Of a stretch of DNA of 64,000 nt, positions 37,391-48,156 are shown one piece after another. The stretch's first letter is position 1; each line of letters begins with the position of its first letter. A program made the translations under genes and the position numbers. The notes under the pieces are model-generated. The model made no database searches. It worked only from the letters and a program-made list of their open reading frames with translations, and was not told where the DNA came from. Source of the DNA: Mauremys mutica (Eukaryota; Chordata; Testudines; Geoemydidae); contig NC_059081.1 of NCBI RefSeq assembly GCF_020497125.1, forward strand, positions 58,734,768 to 58,798,767, given 5' to 3'.

Positions 37391-38039
37391 TCCCAAGCAG
37401 TACCCCTCACTGGAGGCTGGGGCTTCTGAGTTGAGTCTGTTACAGATAATAGCACTGTGGCACCAAATCTGGCATTTGCAGCAGAGTCCCCAGGATGGCA
37501 TAGTGCTCTGTAAAGGTATGTGCAGATGCTCAGGTAGCTGCTCTGCAGATTTATGATATAGGGATACCTTTGGAGAAGGCAATGGATGAGGTGACCGATC
37601 TCGTAGAGTGTGAAAGTATTGAAGATGAGGGTGTTACACTGCAAATCTGGTAACAGAGTTTGATACAGTTCAAGACCCATTTGGAGAGTCCTTGAGCTGA
37701 AATCACTGTGCCTATCTGCAATGGAGAGGAAGACTCTCTGAGATTTTCTAAAAACTCTTGCCTTGTCCAAATAGAAGGCCAAGGCTCTCCTCATGTCAAG
37801 CATATGGAGGATGGTTTCCCTAGTATCCTGTGAGGTTTGGGATAAAAGGTTGGAAGGTGAATGAGTTGGTTCATGTGAAGTGCGGAAGTCATCTTGGGAG
37901 TGAACTTTGGATGCAGTCTAAGCATGAAGAACACTATAAAGGGGTGTACACCATCCGAGCCCCTATTTCCCTTATCCTTCTTGTCAAGGTGATGGTGATC
38001 AGGAACACTGTCTTCATGGAGAGGTGAGTTAAAGGACAA
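37366..38039 (-). pseudogene. DIRS 2 tyrosine recombinase relic
   Basis: Two - strand frames, 37791-38039 and 37366-37803. The first carries TPKMTSALHMNQLIHLPTFY and the second MLDMRRALAFYLDKARVFRK, as in the central and catalytic parts of DIRS recombinases. They follow each other with a frame change. The C-terminal frame runs into the internal complementary region. Catalytic residues cannot be assigned surely. Confidence 0.75.
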
Positions 38040-38279
38040 ATGACCATAGGTTCAAACTGTGGTCTGGTCAGTCCTTTTAGTACTAGGTTGAGATCCCATT
38101 GTGGGGTAGGAAGTCTGGGTTGAGGAAAGAGGTTCGCTATGCCTTTGAGAAACCTCTTAGTAGTCGTGTCGGAGAAAACGGAGTACCTTACTACCTGTAA
38201 GTAAAGTCATCGGTGGACATAGCACTAGTTGTGACAGGCAAGGATACCATGTCTGTCTGGGACAGCTAGGAGCGGTCAA

Positions 38280-38881
38280 TTATGATGTTTGCTTTTTATT
38301 TTCAAGAGGACTTTCAGTAATAGAGGGAATGGGGGAAAGGTGTAAAGAAGGCCCTTGCCTCATAAGAGGAGGAGAGAGTCCCCCAGGGAGTGTTGTCCAA
38401 TCCCCACTCTGAAGGAGTACTGTGGACATTTCTTGTTTTGGTAAGTGGCAAAGAGGTCTATTGTCTGTGTCTCCCATTGTCCCCATTCATGGTCGTGTGG
38501 GAATTTGTGACTGAGACTGTCTGCTGTCATGTTGTGCACTCCCAGTAGGTAGGCCGCTGATATTGTGGGAAATGCACCAGTTCCATAGCTTTTGTGCTTC
38601 CATGCACAGGGAGGGTCACCTACCCCCTCCTTGTTTCTTTATGTAATACATGCAGGCCGTGTGATCCGTCATGACTTTTGTGTGCATGCCTCTGATCAGC
38701 CGGATGAAGTGAGCGCACACATTCCCTGACTATTGAGTTTGAGCAGGTTGATGTGAAGGCATGTCTCAGATGGAGACCATTTGCCCTGCACTGTGAGATT
38801 GTTGAGATGTGAGCCAAATCCTATGAAGGATGCATTAGTAGTCAGGGGCAGGCTGAACAAACAGGATTCCTGTGCAGACAT
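38280..38881 (-). pseudogene. DIRS 2 RNase H relic
   Basis: Fragments such as TTNASFIGFGSHLNNLTVQG followed by GKWSPSETCLHINLLKL match the DIRS RNase H start (usually TDAS...GWGAHL). The first catalytic Asp is Asn and the conserved Trp is Phe. Later pieces (VMTDHTACMYYIKKQGG-type) lie in a shifted frame at 38620-38700. Inactive. Confidence 0.75.
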
Positions 38882-39141
38882 TTATTGGGTCTTTCCACAA
38901 ATTCAAGGATTGTTTGATCTTGGTGGGCATCGATAGTAGCTTGTTTATGTTGTCTCTGTTCCGTCTGTAAACCGAACTATGCTTGGAGGCATGAGCTATA
39001 ACCAATGTGTCCATGGTCAGATGCCCCAGAAGCTGGAGGCAGTGTCTGGCTGAAATTTGGGGGCTGGATTACACTGTTTCTAAAAGCGTGGAGAGGCTGA
39101 GGAATCTGTGATGTGGGAGGAGTGCCCTTGCTCAGATGGAG

Positions 39142-39945
39142 TCAAGGTCTGTTCTTAAGAATTCTAACCTCTGTACTGGGATTAATGTTGAGTTTTTGTG
39201 CATTGATTTGTAGGCCCAGATTCTGGAATAGATCCAGTGAGGTATGGATGATTGGTTGGGCTTCGAAAAAGAAATGTGTCCTGAGGAGACAATTCTCCAG
39301 GTAAGGATAAATCATGATGCCCTTGGAGTGTAAATGGGCTGCCACTACCAAGAAGACCTTGGAGAATACTCTGTGGGCTGAAGACAGGCTAAAAAGGGAG
39401 TGCTCTTGGCCTAGTGTAAATCATCTGTGACTTGGTATGATTGAAATGTAAAAATACGCATCTTGAAGGTTGAGGGCCAAGAACCAGTCTCCTTTTTCTA
39501 ACGCTGGAATAATTGTTGCTAATGTGACCATCTTGAACTTCTGAGCCTTGACAAATTTGTTGAGCGCCTTGAGGTCTAGTATGAGCCTCCAACCTCCCTT
39601 TTTCTTCAGTATCAGGAAGTAATGAAAATAGAAGCCTTTTCCTCTTAGGTGTGTGGGCACTGGCTTTATGGCTCCTGTGCTGAGGAGATGGTTTCTCTCC
39701 TGTTGTAGCAGGCTCTTGTGAGAAGGGTCCCTGAAGAGGGATGGGGAAGGGTGTTGGTAGGGTGTGGGGGGGGGAGGGGTGAAACGGAGATTATTTGAGA
39801 TGGGTACTTCATTCAACATCCATTGGTTGGAGGTTATCCATTCCCAGGTGCTGCGGAAAGGGGTGAGATGGCATCCAAAGGAATGGGTGAGGTTTTCCAG
39901 CATCAGGTGGTGTTGAGGAGAGTGTTCTGTGGGCACGTCAGCCAA
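39142..39945 (-). pseudogene. DIRS 2 reverse transcriptase relic
   Basis: 39421-39945 reads through LSTGAIKPVPTHLRGKGFY, FLILKKKGGWRLILDLKALN, FKMVTLATIIPALEKGDWF and LNLQDAYFYISI, the classic DIRS RT N-terminal half; motif A has LNL where LDL is usual. After a break, 39142-39351 gives VVAAHLHSKGIMIYPYLENC, where YLEN replaces the catalytic YLDD. Both active-site aspartate motifs are altered, so it cannot be functional. Confidence 0.88.
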
Positions 39946-40333
39946 CCCGTCAAAACCGTCGCTTTGAGGTGGAAGGTTGAGAGGAAGTAGATTGAGATTC
40001 TGATGGTTTCTGCCTGGGGAACCTGGACTTCTTCCTCTGGAGCTTCATATGACCTTTGAGATGAATATTGCAATGAGCAGGGTTTGAATGATGGCTGAGG
40101 ACTTTCTTTTCTACTCAAGTGTGTAGATCCCAAGGGATCAAAGAGTAGCCCTGAAGTCTTTTAAGATATAGAGGGAAGTGTTACTCCTTTTTGGCAAACA
40201 GTTTTGTACCTTCAAAAGGAAGGTCCTCCTCAGTTGTTTGAACCTTTTTTGGGAAGCCAGATAGGTGCAAACAAGAGGGTCATCTCATCATGACGGCAAT
40301 AAAGACGGAACATGCCACCATGTCAGCTGCATT

Positions 40334-40911
40334 CATGGGCAGCGGGTATCATAGGTACAGGAAGGCGTTGCCTTCCCAAACAGTCTGACGTCCCCCGCCC
40401 CATGCTCCACCTCCAGGCCCCAACCTGCCTACTGTTCTCTGGGGCAGGCAGGCTGGGGGCCGTGCCGTGCCATGCCACCCATCCTCCCAGTGCTGGGGTC
40501 ATGCCACCTGCCCGTCTCTGGGGCCAGGGGCGCTCTGGCTGCACCACCCGCCTGTTGCTAGGGCCGGGGTTGCTCCAGCCGTGCTACCTGCCCAGCGCTG
40601 AGGCTGGAAGCTCAGCCAGGGGGTGCCTTCAGGGGCAGGGGAGCTGGCCGGGGGTTGGGGCAGGCAGCATAGCCTGGGGAGGCTGGGGCCGCACTGCCCG
40701 GCTCTCTGGGGCTGCTGGGGCTGGGGCTGTGCTGCTTGGCTCACTGGCGCTCTGGGGCTGGAGGGTGCTGGGGGGCACTAGCCTGGGGCAAGGGCCTGCG
40801 GCCACAGTGGGGGCTGGACTATGGTGGGTGCAGAAGGGATGGGGACTCAGGCAGAAGGGGCGGGGTTGGGGGGCTATCCTCCCCAAGCCAGCAGTTCACC
40901 CACCACCCATG
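40334..40911. mobile_element. GC-rich TIR element nested in DIRS 2
   Basis: Perfect 8-bp direct repeats GCTGCATT flank it (40326-40333 and 40912-40919). Ends CATGGGCAGCG and ...CCACCCATG are short imperfect inverted repeats. The 578-bp interior is very GC-rich, with GGGGCTGG-type simple motifs and long but meaningless ORFs on both strands. hAT-like by duplication length. Confidence 0.78.
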
Positions 40912-41103
40912 GCTGCATTGACTGCAGAGTGGAGTGATGTCTTTGCCACCAGTTGGCCTTCATTGGTAATGGCCTTGAATTATTCCTTGTGTGAATCTGG
41001 GAGCTGCTCAATAAAGGAATTGAGTTTGAATAGTTCTGGTAATCATATTTCGCCATTAGGGCTTGATAGTTTGTAATGTGGAATTGAAGGGTGGCTGAGG
41101 AGT

Positions 41104-43000
41104 GTGTTTTCCTGCCAAAAAGATCAAGGCGCTTCCAATCCCAGTTGTACGGGGTGGCCCTTTGAGTTAATCGTGTCCACTATGATCGAATTGGGAGGTG
41201 TGAGAAGAGGAACTCACTATCTTTTGCCAGCACATAATATTTTTTGTTGGCCCACTTACATGTTGGAGGGACTGATACAGGAGTCTGCCATGATTTTGGC
41301 AGAGTCCAAAAGAGCCTCATTAATAGGTAGGGCTATTCTGAACAAGGCAGAAGAATGTAAAATGTCCACTAGTTTGTGGTGCGACTTGGTCACCTCCAAT
41401 AGTGGAATCTGTAGTGCCTCTGCCACCTGCTATGCCAGTTCCTGAAATAGTTTAGAGTCATCTGCCATCAATGGCGGAGGGGGCATCACCATCTCGTCTG
41501 CAGATGACGATGAGAAATTAGCCTGAGGGTTAACTTCTTCCTCAACTTCAGCCTCTTGTTCCTCCCTCATCTGTTCAGAGGGTTCAGATGCCCTCACAGC
41601 GACAGCTGAAGGAGGATGTCTTCTTGGTTGCTGGTAGGCCACACTAGAGTTATGGAAGACATGCTGTTTTTGAGACTGCCAGGAATCCTAGTAGGGCCAC
41701 TGTGAGGGTGGGAAGGGGACCGGTGGTTGGTACCCTGGCTCCCCAAACCAGGGAGGCTGTGGATAAGGTGGATCAGGTGGTTGTGGTCCATGGTGGAATT
41801 GGGCACCATATGGAGGGTGAGAAGAGTGGGAGACCACGTCCTCTTGCTCATTTTCTGACTTGGAGGATGAAAAGGGTAGTGCAGGACAAGAGGTCACCAG
41901 CAAGTCAAGAGCTCTGGGTAAACGTGGTACTGTGGCCCCAGTTCTGAGCAGATGTGAATCCGGTGTGTCAGACATTGAAAAGTCCATCACATACCCAGGG
42001 GCGGCTCTAGCAATTTCGCCGCCCCAAGCACGGCGGCACGCTGTGGGGGGTGCTCTGGCAGTCGCCGGTCCCGCGGCTCCGGTGGACCTCCCGCAGACAT
42101 GCCTGTGGAGGGTCCGCTGGTCCCGCGGCTCCGGTGGAGCAGGAGGTCCACCGGCGACAGGCAGAGCGCCCCCCACGGCATGCCACCCCAAGCACGTGCT
42201 TGGCGTGCTAGGGCCTGGAGCCGGCCCTGCACATACCAGAAATTTTGCGGCACCAAAGGTGTCTGTACCAGTGTTGTCAGTGCTGAGATGTCTATACCGA
42301 AGGCGTCAGTGATGTGGGCTTGGTAGTATGGTCTGTTGGTGCCCGGCGTGCCATAAGCAGTACTGATGTTAATGTCAGTATTGGCAGTGCCTTCCCTGAG
42401 GCAGATTTTCTATGTTTCTCACACCCAGACGGTATCAGTGGTTCCTTGCCTGTGCCTATTGGTTCCTTCAGCAACCCCATATGCTCAATTAGGACAGTAC
42501 TGTGAAAGCCCCGGGTACCGGATTTAGAAAGTTTCAGTGCCGTCGGTACCTGTGATACTGATTGAGCCAGAGATTGTTTCTGGCTCAATCGAGGCTTACT
42601 ATGGGCACTCACAGCCCATTTCCCAGAGGCCTTACATGAGTGGCTCGTAGACATCACCTTGGGCTCACCTCTCTTAGATGTAGAGGGTTGCAGTGAGTTT
42701 TCCCGCCATCCGGGGTCTTGGTGAAGCTCGGATGGTTAAAGGGCTGCCTCCATGAGTTAGAGTTTGAGCCTCAGTTCTCTGATCTTTCTGGATCTCAGCT
42801 TCAGTTGCTGGCATGAACCACACTTCTGTGGGATGTTTCTCTCCCAGGCTGTGGACGCATTGAGACCGTCCATCGGTCACTGGGATAGATTCCTTGCAAC
42901 ACAGACACTTCTTGAAGACTGGGGAGCCAGATATACCCTGTCCCAGAGGGTCCCCAGACAGGGGGTTGAAGAAAAAACAAAGTCCTTTTTTTGTTTGTTT
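41104..43000 (-). pseudogene. DIRS 2 gag-like region
   Basis: The - strand segment 41430-41642 encodes EEQEAEVEEEV and NFSSSSADEMVMPPPPLMAD, the acidic, serine and proline pattern found in the DIRS 1 region (SSSSPDEA). A nested hAT-like element at 41996-42229 interrupts it. Further open pieces at 42292-42657 are not recognised. Assigned by position and composition. Confidence 0.5.
41996..42229. mobile_element. GC-rich hAT-like MITE nested in DIRS 2
   Basis: Perfect 8-bp duplication CACATACC (41988-41995 and 42230-42237). Ends CAGGGGCGGCTC and GAGCCGGCCCTG are inverted copies. The interior contains GGTCCCGCGGCTCCGGTGGA and related inverted blocks. Same family as 61583-61865. Confidence 0.9.
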
Positions 43001-43322
43001 GTTTTTTAAAGCAATGGCCAAATAAAAGATAATCTAAGTAAGAAAGAAAAAGAAGCTTCAAAAGGTAGCTAAAGATTAATAATTCTAAAGAGGTTAATAA
43101 TGAGCTAATGGACAGCTAAAGCTCCATCTCTAACCAGGGGCAGTTGAGAAGGAATTGAGGAGCGTTCGCCTGCACAGCGTTGGTTAGCCTCATGGCAGAG
43201 CATGAGGGGCAGCGCATGCACGGGCTGAATGGACATTGCTCCCAAAGTTTTCCGATCAGCAGTGGTGGGACGCAGACACACCTACAGTGGAGCACCCACA
43301 GAGATAGTACTCAAAGAAGAAA

Positions 43323-43849
43323 CATGAAAGTTTTAAGGTCTGAAATTATGAGCTTCCATAGCTAGAACTACATGAGTTATACCACTGAGAAGATGACCAG
43401 CGATATACAACATTCATCCATAACCACAGCAAGGCATGATACTGGACCTTAAATTCATAACATCCTGATTTAGCTAAAATAGCTTTCTATAACTTGCAAG
43501 AATTAAAAAATATAATAGTATTAACTCTTCTCCACCCTCGGATCTGTACATGATAATTAAGGCAACCAGGCAGAGTGATATGGAAGAGCATCAATAAACA
43601 TTTTAAAACTGCATGTTTTCTAAAAATATCTTTTAAAAGATGGTAAATATAATCAGCATAATGCATAGTGGCATAAAGAATTTATTGGCAATAGGGGCCA
43701 ATTCCTCCACAGATTCCTCAACAGGAATTTTTGGTCACTAGATCTGCCTTGTCACAGATACAGAAGTCCCTCCTCCAGCCCAACCACCACCACTTTTGCA
43801 CAAGCCCACTTGGGGCCAGCACTGACCCTCCTCCAGAGGGTGCCAAGTC
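43323..43849 (-). other. ICA1L intron, unassigned
   Basis: AT-rich stretch between DIRS 2 and repeat X. No exon or clear repeat is seen. Confidence 0.4.
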
Positions 43850-44880
43850 CTCCCTGTGTATCCTCTCTGTCCACTGCCTTCCCCAATAGATCTACTCAGA
43901 GACCTATGTAATACATAGGGCTTGAGATTGTTCCTCTATTCCAGAGATGGGCAAACTTTTTTGGCCTGAGGACCATACCTGGGTATGGAAATTGTATGGC
44001 GGGCCATGAATGCTCACGACATTGAGCGTTGTGGTATGATAGGGGGTGAGGGCTCCGGCTGGGCATGCAGGCTCTGGGGTGGGGCTGGAGATGAGGGGTT
44101 GGGGGTGCAGGAGGATGCTCCGGGTTGAGACTGAGGGGTTTGGAGGTTGGGAGGGGGTCAGGGCTGGGTCAGGAGGGCAGGCTCCAGGTGGCTCTTATCT
44201 CAAGCAGCTCCCATAAGCAGCAGCATATCCCTCCTCCGGCTCCTATGCGGAGACATGGCCAGGCATCTCTGTGCGCTGCCCTGTCCGCAGGCACCGCCCT
44301 TGCAGCTCCCATTGGCTGCTGTTCCCAGCCAATAGGAGCTGCAGGGGTGGCGCTTGAGGCAGGAGCAGTGTGCAGAGCCCCCGGCTGCCCCTACATGTAG
44401 GTGCCAAAGGGGGATATGCTGCTGCTTCCAGGAGCTGCACAGAGTGGGGCAGGCCCCCGACCCCATTCCTCGGTTGGTGCTCCACAGCGCGGCAAGTCCC
44501 GGACCCCGCTCCCCTGTGGGCCAGATTAAAACATCTGTAGGGCTGGGTGTGGCCCCCGGACTGTAGTTTGCCCACCCCTGCCCAATTCTCTCCCCCCCCC
44601 ACACACAGATCAAGGTGGATTTCACCCTTTGGAATAGAGTGGCCATCTCTTTTTAAGAAGCACCTTACATTTATGTAAAAAACAAAAACAATTATGGGGG
44701 GTGCATAAATTAACAGTTAACTGTTTTCAGTTGCTTATAACTTTGCCAAAGTTTGGCATGTTGGATGTCTGCCTCAGGCTGAGTGTTTTGGGAAAGTTTC
44801 AGCAAAAATAGTTCAGCCTTTCCCAAGAATGATTAGGGAAAAATACATTGTTTTGCCTATGTTGTTGTTGTTTAAAAAGC
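43850..44880. repeat. Repeat family X copy split by a hAT-like element
   Basis: The left part 43850-43941 matches 36215-36310. The right part 44581-44880 matches 36310-36400 and 36047-36200 (GGATTTCACCCTTTGGAATA, TTTTCAGTTGCTTATAACTT). The hAT-like element at 43942-44580 sits exactly between the two. Confidence 0.7.
43942..44580. mobile_element. hAT-like element inside repeat X
   Basis: Ends CAGAGATGGGCAAACTTTT and GTAGTTTGCCCACCCCTG are inverted copies. Flanks CTCTATTC (43934-43941) and CCCAATTC (44581-44588) are a decayed 8-bp duplication. The interior is GC-rich and non-coding. CAG-type ends and the 8-bp duplication fit hAT. Confidence 0.82.
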
Positions 44881-46229
44881 TGTTTTGTTCAGAAGCTGGA
44901 GTGCCTACATGCTTTCAAATAAGGGCTTGAAAATGGGCTGGGGTCCCCCTGGGATCAAAGATCTGCCTTTTGCTGTTTGTATGAAAAAAATACACAAATT
45001 TAGCCAAACTATGAGCCTTTGAAAAATTTGTTTGCATTTGCTCAATAGAAACTTGTTAGAATTTGGCAGCTAAATGCTCAGAAGATTCCATCTCCACTGA
45101 GCAGTCTCTAGCCCAGCACTAAAAGGACTGAGCAGGACTTTCTCTGAAATTGCTGTTGTAGCATTGGGCACAGGAACTGAGAGCAGGATGATTGCCTTAC
45201 CTGTGCTCTCAATCCTCACCAGACAATGTGGAGGAGGAAGCTGCTGAGTCGACTACAGAGGGGACAAGAGCTGGACTTAGAAACCTAAATGGGGAAACTG
45301 GAACAGGGAACTGATGGAGAAGCTAGGATTGGGTAGTTAAGGAGACTGGGAGCCAGTGTGGGTGGAGAGGAGAGAGAGACTAGGAAAGGTGGGCAAGGAG
45401 ACTGGGAGACATTGTGGGGAAGGAGGGCAGGGGGGACTTGGAGCCTAAGATTGAACAAGGAGTTGGGGGAGACTGGGATTGAGAGTCTGGGGAAGCCTGG
45501 GGTTGGCTGGCAGAGACTGGAACTGGAATGAGGAGCCAGGGAAGAGATAAGAGTGAGAAAAGCTCAGGCTGGAGGTGATGTGGCAGGAGTCAGGCTTGGA
45601 ATGAAATAGACAGAAGGATCTGTGACCACTAGACATACTCCCCTTCAAATCCAGAATGGTTGAGGAATAGAACCAAAGATTCCCAAATCTCAATATTCCT
45701 CTGCTGTTAGCAAATACCTGTGAACCGCCCTGTCAAAGTTTGTGTCTCATTCCCCTTCTAGTGACTGTCATCCTCTACGTGAACCAATCTACTACTGCTA
45801 TTGGATAGTTCAAGCAGCAGAGGTCTGTGCTGTGGATCAAAAGGTTCTAATCCTGCAGATGACCCCTCTGGATGTTGCTATGATTGCACTTCATATAATG
45901 GAATATCTGGTTTTTGCATTGCTTTTTTATAAACCTAGGGAACTCATCCCTAGAGCACAGTCCATCATATGTACCGAATGAGACTTCAGCCCTGTGGAAA
46001 CAATAGTATCATAATGTATATACACAAGGACGCTGAATTAAGGTTGTACAGGCATATAGTCTGTGTGTTTGGGTTTAAAGATATAGCATGTAAGATCAGG
46101 ACTATAAACTATACATTGGTGTGTGGCAAGCTAATGGTTTTATAGGCATGAAGTGGGAGTGAGTTCATTACTTGTGTCACCCAATCAAATTACCTGAAAT
46201 CCAAAATATATGTGTATTTAATATCTTAC
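44881..46229 (-). other. ICA1L intron with purine-rich tract
   Basis: 45230-45610 is strongly purine-rich, with irregular GGGAGACTGGGA-type motifs, possibly a decayed minisatellite. The remainder is unassigned. Confidence 0.4.
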
Positions 46230-46279
46230 CTGCTTCACTTTCCAAATTGATAGAAGTTTCATCATCCAACAAAATTAAC
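46230..46279 (-). CDS. ICA1L: ICA1L short internal exon
   Basis: 50 bases between acceptor TTGAATCAG and donor GTAAGA. It starts with the last base of a Lys codon and ends with the first base of a Val codon, encoding LILLDDETSINLESEA. It aligns with the ICA1L segment LVLSDEEASFESE. The start phase fits the 47242 exon and the end phase fits the 31344 exon. Such a short exon would be missed by ORF-length filters. Confidence 0.88.
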
Positions 46280-47241
46280 CTGATTCAAAAACCAAAGAGA
46301 ATTGGTCAGACTGAGCACTAAAATGCAAGATGTGTTGAAATGTTACTGGCTCAATGCTAAAGAAAGAATTAAGGCTTACTTTTCCTCTTGCTAATGTTGG
46401 TTTTACATTTAGGTAACTCTAAGAATTTCAATGAGGTAGCTCTGGCTTTACGCTGGTATGAGAGAGAGGAAAATCTGGCCCCTTGTCTCAAAATTTACAG
46501 GGCTAAAGCCAGATCTTGAAAAGGCTGAACTCCCTTAATTCCCAATAAGTGTTCAGCACTTCTATAAACTACATCATTTATTAAATGCCTAACTATTGAT
46601 TTAGAAGTCTAACATTAGGCAGTCCTTTTCAGACCATCCTGGCCTGTGTTCATTTTGTATTTTTACTTTTTAAATTAACTTCTCTGTGCTTGGTGAACTT
46701 AAGGTAATGGAAACTGATCAAGACAATGAAGTGAGAAAATGGTATTGACAGATATATAGAGTAACTCATATAAGCTAATATCTATTTACTATATCTGTTT
46801 TGTTTTTATTAAGATTGCAATAGGTTCTAAAACGTTACAGATTGACATATTTCTTATAAACAATTGTGTAACTTTGCAAACTTTGGCAAAGTTGTGTAAC
46901 ATTTTTTGTTTAACATATATAAATTAATAAACAAGTTATCATCAAAGAAGGTCTAATCTGGCTAAGAACACTGACTACAAACAATTATTTTAACCTAACA
47001 AGATGAGATGTTGTTTTTGGTGGAGGGGGGAAAAAACAGAAATAAAAAAATCAAGAAAATGCCAAAGTGGAAAAAGAATGAAAAGGGTTTTAAAATGCAT
47101 GTTGGAGAAGAAAGTAAGTTTATATATTATTATTTATGAATACTAGGAAGCAGAGACCCTCTTCCTAATACCCACACCAAACATGTTCAACGTGTTGCTT
47201 TTAATCTTCTACAATCTCACATCATTTTTCTTCCTGCTTAC
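46280..47241 (-). other. ICA1L intron, nothing recognised
   Basis: AT-rich, with an old-repeat-like segment around 46430-46490. No exon signal beyond those listed. Confidence 0.45.
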
Positions 47242-47327
47242 TTATCAAGGTTTGTACTGATGGTGTCTTTCTCTATCTTCTCTTTATGTTCTTCAGTGGG
47301 ATTGTTTAGGGAAGGCTCCTGTGGTTG
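47242..47327 (-). CDS. ICA1L: ICA1L internal exon (acidic/Lys linker)
   Basis: 86 bases between acceptor CACTTCTCAG and donor GTAAGC. It encodes QPQEPSLNNPTEEHKEKIEK and DTISTNLDK, the last codon being split. It starts in phase 0 after the exon ending VALE (48058). It corresponds to the QLQDTPSKISEDNKDE segment of ICA1L, just after the BAR-like domain. Poorly conserved sequence, well supported splice sites and phase. Confidence 0.85.
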
Positions 47328-47546
47328 CTGAGAAGTGGAGAAAATATATTTTAAGAGAGGGAACTGATGATATCTACAAATTCACATCTCCAGTCTAATG
47401 ATTTGAACACGGTAATCTATGTAGCAGTAACTTTTCTCTCAATTACCTGGTTGTAACAACCATTTTTTGTAATTAAGAAATTCTGCTTACACTTTTTGAT
47501 ACTGTGACTGTAATTACACTGTAATATCACAGATGCACTAAAATTT

Positions 47547-47814
47547 TGGTCATACTTTATATAAAGATTCCATTTATAAATGATTTATATAAAGATTAAT
47601 AGATATTTTAGGCATGTTCCAGACATGAGTAGTATGTGTTATAGATGATTATGAGCACATCATTAGATGGAGTTGTAAGTCATGGATAGTAATAAGCGAT
47701 CTGTTGGTCTCTATAATACTCTAACAATTAACTATTTATTAAAATATCACTTATTTATTAGCCCCTTATATATTCTATTTTTATAAATGGAACTTTTAAT
47801 ATAAAGTGTGACCA
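47547..47814. mobile_element. TIR MITE in ICA1L intron
   Basis: Left end TGGTCATACTTTATATAAAG and right end (inverted) TGGTCACACTTTATATTAAA extend through CCATTTATAAAT, about 35 bp of terminal inverted repeat. 268 bp, AT-rich, non-coding. The target duplication is unclear. Confidence 0.75.
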
Positions 47815-48057
47815 TAGGATTTTTTGGTTTTGTTTTATTTTAAATAAAAATCCGATAAATGAACAACTTATTTATCCATTTGATAGACTTGCGAAATGAG
47901 AATGGGGAATGGACTTGTTTGTGCCAGACTTGTCAGTAGTTTAATTCTAGACAAATAAATTACAATGGTTATTCGAATTTGAAATTTACTTCTCCAAAAA
48001 AAAAAAGTTTTCATTTCAAGAACCTTGTATTTTACAGAAATAACATGAAAACTTCAC

Positions 48058-48156
48058 CTCAAGTGCAACAGAGTGATATGGGTGGACACCTATGAACTCC
48101 TCATGGATTTTGGACATCAGTCCTGCTGTCTTCTTGCAGAAGTGCAAAAGGGTTAT
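48058..48156 (-). CDS. ICA1L: ICA1L exon, end of BAR-like domain
   Basis: 99 bases, phase 0 at both ends, between acceptor GCCCTTCTCAG and donor GTGAAG. The 33 residues run ITLLHFCKKTAGLMSKIHEE then FIGVHPYHSVALE, matching [20 protein letters not shown] and FHPYDFVALK of ICA1L. The Trp of the FW pair is Cys here. These residues form the last helix of the arfaptin-homology domain. The exon is shorter than most chance ORFs nearby. Confidence 0.93.

Larger units (their letters stand above)
37036..43322 (-). mobile_element. DIRS-type retrotransposon 2, broken
   Basis: 6.29 kb including two nested insertions (40334-40911 and 41996-42229), leaving about 5.5 kb. Inverted terminal repeats of about 180 bp lie at 37060-37230 and 43140-43322 and diverge more than those of DIRS 1. 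The - strand order is gag-like, RT, RNase H, recombinase. An internal complementary region is at about 37290-37390. It is a different subfamily from DIRS 1. Confidence 0.88.

Noticed and set aside
40312..41076. 254-codon + strand ORF
   Set aside because: It is read through a GC-rich transposon with low-complexity Gly/Ala/Trp content and no domain; long ORFs on both strands come from base composition.
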